Part shown: piece after piece, positions 1 through 6,086 of the stretch
How positions within the stretch are numbered: position 1 is the stretch's first letter
Layout of the letters: each line of letters opens with the position of its first letter
DNA from: JAPYTY01 sp036338435
GTDB lineage: Bacteria; Acidobacteriota; UBA6911; RPQK01; JADFOI01
Direction of reading: 5' to 3'
Assembly (NCBI GenBank): GCA_036338435.1
Contig: JAYZCG010000035.1
Location: 1 to 12,972 of the forward strand
Length of the DNA: 12,972 nt
Made by a program: the position numbers and the translations under genes
Notes under the pieces: model-generated
Database searches by the model: none
What the model was told of the DNA's origin: nothing
The model's input: only the letters and a program-made list of their open reading frames with translations

Positions 1-155
1 TCTCCATCCGCATCTTCACCAACCTTCGTCCACTCATTGATGCAACACCCCTCAGTAACAATAGGCTGAGTTGTTGTCTCCTTCGTAGTGGAATCACAAG
101 AAGATGCGAACATCACTAACAATATCAATGAGGTAAGTAAGACTGATTTATTCAT
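1..155 (-). CDS. Putative lipoprotein, N-terminal part only (runs off the left edge)
   Basis: The 51 visible codons begin MNKSVLLTSLILLVMFASSC. Lys3 is followed by a hydrophobic stretch (residues 5-17) and Cys20, which reads as a type II signal peptide. The lipobox is AxSC-like (Ala17-Ser-Ser-Cys20), weaker than the usual Leu at -3. After Cys20 comes a Ser/Thr-rich linker and then a GCC pair (Cys37, Cys38). The protein should be anchored in a membrane facing the periplasm. I cannot name a family because the body lies outside the window. The ATG at 153-155 is the only sensible start; there is no in-frame start further upstream. No clear Shine-Dalgarno precedes it. A candidate promoter lies at 216-244. 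Confidence 0.75.
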   Translation of the reverse strand, partial: MNKSVLLTSLILLVMFASSCDSTTKETTTQPIVTEGCCINEWTKVGEDADG

Positions 156-215
156 GGTGAAGAAGGGCCGTGGCGATCCAAACCTCGGTGGCCACCTTAA
201 GATGTGGACTCATTT

Positions 216-244
216 GTTTAATCTTACTTACTTACTTAAGTCAA
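216..244 (-). promoter_or_regulatory. Candidate sigma70-type promoter for the left-edge lipoprotein
   Basis: On the minus strand a TTGACT -35 box (239-244, 5/6 match) is followed by a 17-nt spacer and TTAAAC (216-221, 3/6 match). It lies about 60 nt upstream of the lipoprotein ATG. The -10 is weak, so this rests mainly on the -35 and the spacing. The spacer consists of four TAAG repeats plus one A. Confidence 0.35.
223..238. repeat. Tetranucleotide tandem repeat (CTTA)x4
   Basis: Four perfect CTTA units (TAAG on the minus strand) fill the spacer of the candidate lipoprotein promoter. Gain or loss of a unit would change the spacer from 17 to 21 or 13 nt. Only four copies are present, so it may be stable. 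Confidence 0.85.
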
Positions 245-382
245 GTGCTTTTATCCTTTGATGGGATCTGACGAACTGTTAGCTGTTAACAGTATGGATC
301 CACATGTAGATGAGTAAGCTTGAATCTGTGTGTGAATTTATGTGTGTTCGTGATGTCCGTGTGCCCTAAAACGAGGCAAGGG

Positions 383-1555
383 TCAAGAACGACTGAGGAC
401 TACTAGTAGGCCTTCAACCGGTTCGCCGTATTCGTGCCTCAGGGCTTCAGTACATATACGATCCAGACCTAGGCGAACATCTTCCGCAACCGATGTAATG
501 TGGTTGATCGTGTGAGTGTATCGACCCGAATCCGTTAAGCGGAAGGGTTCGTTGTGGCGCCCTTTTTCAACTGTGAACGCCAGGATTCCATTGGGCCCGA
601 GACGGTTCGCCGCCGGGACAACCACCTGTGACAAGTCTCCGAAGTAAATCAGGGTGTCACATGCCACGATTAGGTCGAATGTGGGTTTAGAATCCCAACT
701 CAGCCAGTCTGTAATTTCAGCAACTTCTAGCAAATCGTAGAACTCACTCTGTCGGGCCCGGTCAACCATTTCCGGCGATAGATCGATTCCGGTTAGTCGC
801 CGTGCCAAGGGGCGCAAGTGTTCTGCGATCAATCCTGTTCCACAGCCCAGATCCAGAACCTCAAGAGAATCGCGGGTGCTGATCGCCTCACGGACGGCTG
901 CTGCGAGTAACGACGGCGCCTGGTAATGCAGTTCGTCGCACATGTTTTCTTCGTAGTAGTTGGCGAATCGTGAATATACCTGCCGGATACATTCATCGGG
1001 CGCGCGGGGAGGTGGAGATTCATCTCGAAGCGCCGCAAGGATATGATCGATCTCCGCGTCGTCGGGATCTAGGGCAAGACACTTCTCACAAGCGTTCCTA
1101 GCGGCTTCGCGCCGACCCAGGATATGCGCCAGTTCACCGAGTTCCTTCCACACCTTGGGGTTCTCCGGCATCAACGTGGACGCGTGATGCTGGCACGCGT
1201 AGGCGGCAAGAATCTGTCCTTCGTCACGCAATCTCTGCGCACGTTTGGTGGCTGCGGAAGCCGAAAGAGGCCGAAGCGACTCGCTCGATTGGGAAACGCG
1301 GGACAGAAAACCTTCCGAAACTGCGTAATCGATCCACCGCTTCGCTGCATTGACCCCGCTCGAACCGAAAATAGGTTGCAGATCGGCACAGACTTCCCGC
1401 ATCGTTCGCGTTCCGTCGAAAAGCTCCAGGATCAATGCCGCGGAAGCATTCAGCTTGTGGATGCGTCCGGTATCCGCGTGATATGCGGCGTATCCATCAG
1501 ATCCCGGCACTAGTAGTATGCGGGGATTGCGACAAATTGTGCTGTCCAATGGCAT
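383..1555 (-). CDS. PqqD-like domain / TPR / SAM-dependent methyltransferase fusion
   Basis: The protein is 390 aa from the ATG at 1555. Residues about 11-87 resemble the PqqD fold (winged helix, the RiPP recognition element type), including YAAYHADTGRIHKLNASAA and a closing DYAVSEGFL. Residues about 103-177 are two TPR-like helical hairpins (WKELGELAHILGRREAA, CLALDPDDAE). Residues about 188-390 form a class I SAM methyltransferase: motif I VLDLGCGTG (233-241), acidic end of beta 2 in TGIDLSPEM (255-263), and FDLIVACDTLIYFGDL (293-308). The TPR plus methyltransferase part resembles the 'predicted methyltransferase with TPR repeats' family (COG4976); the PqqD domain is an extra N-terminal module. 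It follows the Gly-X repeat gene by 81 nt on the same strand and probably modifies that product (inference). A TTG start at 1579 (eight more residues) is possible. Neither start has a clear Shine-Dalgarno; I prefer ATG because the extra residues lie outside the domain. Confidence 0.93.
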   Translation of the reverse strand: MPLDSTICRNPRILLVPGSDGYAAYHADTGRIHKLNASAALILELFDGTRTMREVCADLQPIFGSSGVNAAKRWIDYAVSEGFLSRVSQSSESLRPLSASAATKRAQRLRDEGQILAAYACQHHASTLMPENPKVWKELGELAHILGRREAARNACEKCLALDPDDAEIDHILAALRDESPPPRAPDECIRQVYSRFANYYEENMCDELHYQAPSLLAAAVREAISTRDSLEVLDLGCGTGLIAEHLRPLARRLTGIDLSPEMVDRARQSEFYDLLEVAEITDWLSWDSKPTFDLIVACDTLIYFGDLSQVVVPAANRLGPNGILAFTVEKGRHNEPFRLTDSGRYTHTINHITSVAEDVRLGLDRICTEALRHEYGEPVEGLLVVLSRS

Positions 1556-1567
1556 GAGGAGAACCCG

Positions 1568-1593
1568 TCGGAGCCCCAATGGCTCGGAGCCCC
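1568..1593. repeat. Short direct repeat across the start region of the methyltransferase
   Basis: TCGGAGCCCC occurs at 1568-1577 and 1584-1593. On the transcribed strand GAGCC and GGCTC (1581-1585 and 1571-1575) can also pair as a 5-bp hairpin whose loop contains the alternative TTG start codon (1577-1579). That is one more small reason to prefer the ATG at 1555. Confidence 0.6.
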
Positions 1594-1660
1594 GACTCGA
1601 ATTATGTGTGACATTAGTGGGGTTTCAGATGCCGGTATCAGGCGTCCCCACCACCATCAT

Positions 1661-1996
1661 TTATCTTGACCGCTGACCCCTGCCTTGACCGCTGCCTCGG
1701 CCCTTTCCTCTGCCTCTGCCTCGGCCTCGACCCTTTCCTTTGCCTCTGCCCTTTCCTCTGCCTCTGCCTCTGCCCTTTCCTTTGCCTTTACCCTGTCCGT
1801 TGCCTCTGTCCTTTCCTTTGCCTTTACCCTGTCTCGGTGCAGACTCGTCTTCTTCCTGGGCCAGCAGGGTCGCAGTGGGCAATACCATGAGCGCGGCGGC
1901 ACCGCCGCCGATTATCATGCGCTCGAGAAACTTACGTCGGCTCGGATCCACCTTGCGTAGGAGGGAATTAATCTGTTCAAGCTCCTTGGATGACAT
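1661..1996 (-). CDS. Tat-signal protein with (Gly-Lys/Arg)n repeat tail; putative modified peptide precursor
   Basis: The 111-aa protein has three parts. A charged leader (residues 1-17, MSSKELEQINSLLRKVD) precedes a twin-arginine motif SRRKFL (19-24). A hydrophobic stretch (28-46) ends in TLLAQ, a possible signal peptidase site after Ala46. After an acidic EEDES segment, the tail (57-107) is an almost strict alternation of Gly with Lys or Arg and a few Asn, Gln and Ser; every second residue from 65 to 107 is Gly. QGKGKGK occurs at 56-62 and 68-74, an internal 12-residue duplication. The start is well supported: AAAGGAG lies 8 nt before the ATG. Other reading frames across the tract stay open only because the repeat lacks stops. 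No family is recognised. The composition recalls RGG/GAR regions and Gly-rich RiPP precursors, and the next gene encodes a PqqD-methyltransferase fusion. A plain cationic low-complexity secreted protein is the alternative. Confidence 0.85.
   Translation of the reverse strand: MSSKELEQINSLLRKVDPSRRKFLERMIIGGGAAALMVLPTATLLAQEEDESAPRQGKGKGKDRGNGQGKGKGKGRGRGRGKGRGKGKGRGRGRGRGKGRGSGQGRGQRSR
1774..1833. repeat. 24-bp exact direct repeat in the Gly-Lys/Arg coding tract
   Basis: The same 24 bases occur at 1774-1797 and 1810-1833, 36 bp apart, which is 12 codons and in frame. They encode the duplicated QGKGKGK blocks. The surrounding tract (about 1680-1835) is a degenerate 6-bp repeat, pyrimidine-rich on the plus strand and purine-rich on the coding strand. 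It can expand or contract in frame by slippage. Confidence 0.85.
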
Positions 1997-2231
1997 GTCT
2001 TGTTCTCCTTTCCTGTTATTGGGATCTCTCTGACCCCATCGTTAATTTAGGCCTAGACTGCGAGTGTGTAGTCAAAGCCGAGTTTACGATACCTTATACG
2101 AGTCTCCAAACAATTTGTTTCATCGCTATCTGCAATAACGATTTCAATGCAAATAGTTTACGTACGAATTTGGGAAGACTGCGGTAAACTACTCCAATAC
2201 CTCAAAATATGGAATGTCTAAATTGGTTCAT

Positions 2232-2259
2232 TTGAAACAAAAGGATGGCGCCTTATTTT
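2232..2259 (+). promoter_or_regulatory. Candidate promoter for the DUF5916 barrel gene
   Basis: TTGAAA (2232-2237, 5/6) and TATTTT (2254-2259, 4/6) are separated by 16 nt. Transcription would begin near 2266, leaving a leader of about 50 nt that contains the inverted repeat at 2281-2298. Confidence 0.4.
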
Positions 2260-2280
2260 GCTGTTTGATCATCCTACTCC

Positions 2281-2298
2281 GCTGTACAGGGGTACAGC
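2281..2298. promoter_or_regulatory. Perfect 7-bp inverted repeat in the leader of the barrel gene
   Basis: GCTGTAC and GTACAGC are separated by AGGG, 20 nt before the ATG. It could be an operator or an RNA hairpin affecting initiation. The gene has no good Shine-Dalgarno, so a hairpin here may matter. Confidence 0.45.
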
Positions 2299-2318
2299 AT
2301 CTTGCATAGAATCTCCTG

Positions 2319-4484
2319 ATGTCACCGAAACTTAGCACCATATTGTTGGCACTGGTCGTTCTCGTTTCCCACACAGTCTTTTGTGTAGCAGAGGATAAGA
2401 AAATTATTGGACATTGGACCGATAAACCCGTCCAGCTTGATGGCTATTTGGATGAACCTGAATGGGGTTTGGCTACACCAGTTTCTGATTTTGTGCAATC
2501 GAAACCCCACGAAGGGAGGGTTTCCTCGGAGAGAACTAAAGTATGGGTCCTTTTCGATGAAGACCAACTGTATATCGGCGCATATCTGTACGATTCTGAG
2601 CCTGACAAGATCCTCATTAATGATCTCAGAAGGGACTTCGACACTCATGAAGGAGATATGTTTGGGGTTATAATCGATGGGTTCCATCAATATGGATCCA
2701 CTGTTGCAGTTTACACTAACGCTGCAGGTGCTAAAAATGATAGTCAGGGGCTGGGGGATGGGCGCCATTCAACTTCTTCCTGGGACGGCATTTGGCATAC
2801 GGCCTCCCAAGTTCGGGCGGATGGATGGAGCTGTGAAATTGTCATCCCGTTTAAGACACTGCGCTTTGCAGCGCAGGACAATCAGGTAATGGGAATCAAT
2901 TTCAAACGCCGAATCCGACGCAAGAATGAGGATGTTTACTGGAGTTTGGTTCCACGACGTTACAATAGTCACCGGGCTTCCTTGGCGGGTGATCTTGTGT
3001 TGGAAAGACAGGTGACGCCTGGTCGAAATTTGCAAGTCAAACCTTTTGCCACGGTCGATGTGAAGCGTGTGCCGTCGTCTGGTAGAGAATCAACGCAATT
3101 CGATCCTGAAGTCGGGTTTGATGTCAAATATAGTCTGACTCCAGGTTTAACTCTGGACTTGACTTACAATACCGATTTTTCGCAGGTAGAAGTAGATACG
3201 GAGCAGATTAATTTGACTCGTTTCAGTCTATTTTTTCCTGAGAAACGGGACTTTTTTCTTGAAAATGCAAGTCTTTTTCAGTTCGGGGATGTTCCCAATG
3301 AACGGGGTTCTCGTCGTTCCGAGGAAAACCAACTCTTTCACAGTCGTCGCATAGGGCTATCTTCTGACGGAAAGCCTTTGCCACTGTTGGGGGGGGCACG
3401 ATTGACCGGAAGGGTCGGGCATTTGACGTTGGGTTTGATGAATATACACCAGAAGGAGAGCGAGAGGGCTTCCTCGAACAACTTTACTGTGATGAGGGCA
3501 AATTATGATTTGTTAGAAAATTCTGGTATTGGGGCTATTTTTATAAATCGCGACGGAGGTAATACAAAAGATTACAATCGCACTTACGGTGTAGACCTAA
3601 ACTTGCAGTTTCTACAAAAGCTACGCATCAATTCCTTCTTGGCTGGAACACAAACTCATGCTTTGGAGGGAAATAACTGGGAAGCAAAGATTTCTGGACA
3701 GTGGGATGATGGATTTCTCCAGATACGAGGCTTTTTTGCTGATGTGGGGGAGAACTTTAATCCTGATGTGGGATTTGTTCCTCGCAGAGGCGTACGCATC
3801 CATCAATACAACCTGGGAATTAAACCTAGACCGGGAGGAGATGGACTAATCCGAGAAATTTATCCTCATGGCAATATCAAATACCACACTGACCGCGACA
3901 ATGTGACCTTGACCAAGGATCTGCACTTTGGGTTCACATTATTTTTTCGTGATGGTAGCGACTTAGAAGTCAGTGTTGATCCCCAATTTGAACGTCTATC
4001 AGAACCTTTTCAGCTACGAAAAGGGGTTAGCATTGCCCCGGGAGATTATGGTTACAACGAGTTGAAGGTAAACTACGCGTCCGATCAAAGTCAGCTCCTT
4101 TCGGGTTCAATAGAGCTTGTTACCGGAGGGTTTTTTGATGGGAACAAAACGAGTATTGATTTGACAGGCAACCTCCTAATCAAGCCCAATTTTTCTACAA
4201 AATTGAGTTATAGCTACAATAAAATAGATCTACATGCGAGGAGTTTTCGTGCCGATCTCTATGGACTGAGCCTACACCATTCCTTCAATCCACGTATTTT
4301 TGCCGATGGCTTTTTTCAGTACAATCAAGACCTGAACAAGATCTTGACTAATGTCCGTTTTAATTGGATTCACCGTCCTTTAAGTCATTTAAGCCTGGTG
4401 TTTACGGAAGAACGATTAGGCAGATTGAGTCGCCAGGTGTCACACGCCTTTATTGTCAAATATACGTACCTGGCACAATTTTAG
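2319..4484 (+). CDS. CBM9-like / DUF5916 outer-membrane beta-barrel protein
   Basis: The 721-aa protein has a Sec signal peptide (residues 1-24, likely cleavage CVA/E). Residues about 35-230 form a carbohydrate-binding family 9-like beta-sandwich: LDGYLDEPEWGLATPVSDF near 40-58, VWVLFDEDQLYIGAYLYD near 75-92 and GWSCEIVIPFKTLRF near 169-183. The rest (about 240-721) alternates polar and aromatic strand segments as in the DUF5916 beta-barrel; FFPEKRDFFLENASLFQFG near 308-326 is typical. The chain ends in YTYLAQF, a terminal Phe like that recognised by the BAM complex, so it should sit in the outer membrane. Substrate is unknown; related proteins are usually annotated only as carbohydrate-binding family 9-like. 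There is no clear Shine-Dalgarno, but the signal peptide begins at this ATG. A BNR-repeat lipoprotein gene follows 223 nt downstream on the same strand and may act on the same extracellular material (inference). Confidence 0.93.
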   Translation: MSPKLSTILLALVVLVSHTVFCVAEDKKIIGHWTDKPVQLDGYLDEPEWGLATPVSDFVQSKPHEGRVSSERTKVWVLFDEDQLYIGAYLYDSEPDKILINDLRRDFDTHEGDMFGVIIDGFHQYGSTVAVYTNAAGAKNDSQGLGDGRHSTSSWDGIWHTASQVRADGWSCEIVIPFKTLRFAAQDNQVMGINFKRRIRRKNEDVYWSLVPRRYNSHRASLAGDLVLERQVTPGRNLQVKPFATVDVKRVPSSGRESTQFDPEVGFDVKYSLTPGLTLDLTYNTDFSQVEVDTEQINLTRFSLFFPEKRDFFLENASLFQFGDVPNERGSRRSEENQLFHSRRIGLSSDGKPLPLLGGARLTGRVGHLTLGLMNIHQKESERASSNNFTVMRANYDLLENSGIGAIFINRDGGNTKDYNRTYGVDLNLQFLQKLRINSFLAGTQTHALEGNNWEAKISGQWDDGFLQIRGFFADVGENFNPDVGFVPRRGVRIHQYNLGIKPRPGGDGLIREIYPHGNIKYHTDRDNVTLTKDLHFGFTLFFRDGSDLEVSVDPQFERLSEPFQLRKGVSIAPGDYGYNELKVNYASDQSQLLSGSIELVTGGFFDGNKTSIDLTGNLLIKPNFSTKLSYSYNKIDLHARSFRADLYGLSLHHSFNPRIFADGFFQYNQDLNKILTNVRFNWIHRPLSHLSLVFTEERLGRLSRQVSHAFIVKYTYLAQF

Positions 4485-4525
4485 GAATGTGGAATTTTCC
4501 CCTATACGTCCCAAAAATAAGTTAA

Positions 4526-4560
4526 GAAAAACTGTTGCACTTGCAGAAGCAGTCCTTTTT
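4526..4560 (+). terminator. Possible imperfect intrinsic terminator after the barrel gene
   Basis: ACTG (4531-4534) pairs with CAGT (4550-4553) around an inner TGC/GCA stem, and TTTTT follows at 4556-4560. The A-run on the 5' side could pair with it. The stem is short and broken, so the call is weak. Confidence 0.28.
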
Positions 4561-4621
4561 CTAGCACTATATACGATATGGAGTTTCAGATTTAAACCTG
4601 TAAGAGTAAAGTCACAATAGG

Positions 4622-4671
4622 CACTCACTCCTGATGGAACAGTATTCCTGAAGGAATAGTTATTGTGAGTG
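4622..4671. promoter_or_regulatory. Nested inverted repeat upstream of the BNR lipoprotein gene
   Basis: Outer arms CACTCAC (4622-4628) and GTGAGTG (4665-4671) enclose inner arms TATTCC (4643-4648) and GGAATA (4653-4658) around a TGAA loop. It ends 36 nt before the ATG. There is no T-run, so it is not a standard terminator. It may be an operator or a leader hairpin. Confidence 0.45.
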
Positions 4672-4707
4672 ACAGGAAGAGGCTATTTCATGAAAAAAGG
4701 AGTTACC

Positions 4708-6018
4708 ATGGAGAAAACAACTCGAGGATTATTTTTAGCTTGGATGTTGATCTCGCTTGTTCTTTTGGGATGTGGAAGCAGCCAGGTAGATGACTCATCG
4801 TTCGAGGCGGATCTTTCCTTTCGAGAATCCATTACGGTGGGAGACCCTGAGAGCAATCCGTCCGGTCCCTACTTGGTAACTTCCAAGAACAACGAGGTCT
4901 TGGTGAGTTGGACGGAAGAAAATATAGATGGAGAGGGTCGGAATGTCTTGATCGCCACAGTGACCAGTGACGGCCGGCAATTGGATGAGATTCGACAGAT
5001 GAACCATGAGCCGAGTGGATCCCGTGGGGGTGAGCACAAGGCCAAGTTCACCCTTGGCGAAGATGACGCCATCTCGTCCCTTTTTATTGCCTTTACGGAT
5101 ATCTATAAACATAGAGTGATGAAGTCGACATTTGCTAACGGCGGGGGGCCCTTTTCCTCGGAGCTGAGGCTTAACGACGATCAGGGAGAGCTTGTGAATA
5201 GGGATGGAAAGGAGGTCAGCCGCGCGAATTTCACAGCCATTGGCACGGCACCCGGTGGAAAAGTCTATGTAGCCTGGCTGGACGGGCGTAATGACCTGGA
5301 AGCCAAGGAAGTGTTCATGGCAGTTTCCGAGGATGGAGGCAGGAGTTTTAGCAAGAACTATCCTATCTCCGCTTTGGCTTGCCCGTGCTGTCGGCCCGAG
5401 ATAGATTTTCTGGATGGTGGCAAAAGCATGGTGGTTACCTATCGGGACAATGGTAGCCCATCTGCAGATGGTGTAGCGGATAACGTACGCAACCATTTGA
5501 TGATTCGTTCAAACGATGGTGGGCAGACCTTTGGTGATCCGGTTGTCATCAGCGATGATGGTTGGACTTCCAAGGGTTGTCCGCACGCGGGCATTTCCAT
5601 CGCTGTCGACAGCGAGGATCGGATTCATGCAATTTGGTGGACCGGCGGTAGGACGCCTGATGAAGCGGGTATCTACTACACCTATTCTGAGGACGGTGGC
5701 AAGAGTTTTGGCCCCCGTCAGTTCATCTCCGATGCACCGGCGGATCGAGTGCTTCATACCGAGGTGACAGTCGACAAAAATGACACCGTCTATGTTGCCT
5801 GGGAAAACGTGAAGGAAGATAAGTCCCGCATTTTCCTTGCCCACCGCAGTGTCAGCAAAGGAGAATGGAGTCCCATCTATCAGGTCAGTGGCGGTACCTG
5901 GAGCACCTTCTATCCCATGCTTACGACGGACGACAAAAGCCTCTATGTTTCTTGGACTGAGAGGAACGACGAGAGCTCTCAGATCAGGTTGCAGACATCA
6001 CCTTTAGCCGGAAGTTGA
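4708..6018 (+). CDS. BNR/Asp-box repeat lipoprotein (sialidase-like beta-propeller)
   Basis: The 436-aa protein begins METTRG-like (MEKTTRGLFLAWML) and has a clear lipobox, LLGC (19-22), so it is lipid-anchored. Three Asp-boxes are visible: SEDGGRSF (207-214), SNDGGQTF (268-275) and SEDGGKSF (327-334). These mark blades of a BNR/sialidase-type propeller. A CPCC cluster (225-228) and GCPHAG (Cys291, His293) may form disulfides or a metal site; from memory, similar Cys motifs recur in related exo-alpha-sialidase-like proteins. I do not see an obvious sialidase catalytic Arg triad, so glycosidase activity is uncertain and a binding role is possible. The start is chosen at 4708 because GGAG (4699-4702) lies 5 nt upstream and the lipoprotein signal begins there. 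A GTG at 4669 and an ATG at 4690 would only add a non-signal extension. Confidence 0.9.
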   Translation: MEKTTRGLFLAWMLISLVLLGCGSSQVDDSSFEADLSFRESITVGDPESNPSGPYLVTSKNNEVLVSWTEENIDGEGRNVLIATVTSDGRQLDEIRQMNHEPSGSRGGEHKAKFTLGEDDAISSLFIAFTDIYKHRVMKSTFANGGGPFSSELRLNDDQGELVNRDGKEVSRANFTAIGTAPGGKVYVAWLDGRNDLEAKEVFMAVSEDGGRSFSKNYPISALACPCCRPEIDFLDGGKSMVVTYRDNGSPSADGVADNVRNHLMIRSNDGGQTFGDPVVISDDGWTSKGCPHAGISIAVDSEDRIHAIWWTGGRTPDEAGIYYTYSEDGGKSFGPRQFISDAPADRVLHTEVTVDKNDTVYVAWENVKEDKSRIFLAHRSVSKGEWSPIYQVSGGTWSTFYPMLTTDDKSLYVSWTERNDESSQIRLQTSPLAGS

Positions 6019-6086
6019 GAGTTCATCGGGTTACTCTGCTTCCTATGCAGTGGGTGGAGAGGAGGCTTGTTTTGTCTATCCCTAAT

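Larger units (their letters stand above)
1997..2318. other. Divergent intergenic region
   Basis: This 322-nt AT-rich stretch separates the minus-strand Gly-X repeat gene from the plus-strand beta-barrel gene. It holds the Shine-Dalgarno of the repeat gene, a candidate promoter for the barrel gene (2232-2259) and an inverted repeat in its leader (2281-2298). For the repeat gene I see only a -35-like TTGACT on the minus strand (2070-2075), with the best -10 (TAAATT) at a poor 20-nt spacing. No convincing ORF or RNA gene is seen. Confidence 0.6.

Noticed and set aside
1657..1960. Long open frames in other phases and on the plus strand across the Gly-Lys/Arg tract (for example an Ala/Glu/Arg-rich frame and Leu/Pro or Ala/Ser-rich plus-strand frames)
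   Set aside because: They are by-products of a stop-free 6-bp repeat. Only the frame at 1661-1996 has a Shine-Dalgarno, a Tat motif and a coherent design.
4795..5496. 233-codon minus-strand ORF inside the BNR lipoprotein gene
   Set aside because: It is antisense to a clear coding region with Asp-boxes; its own translation has no domain-like features and no supported start.
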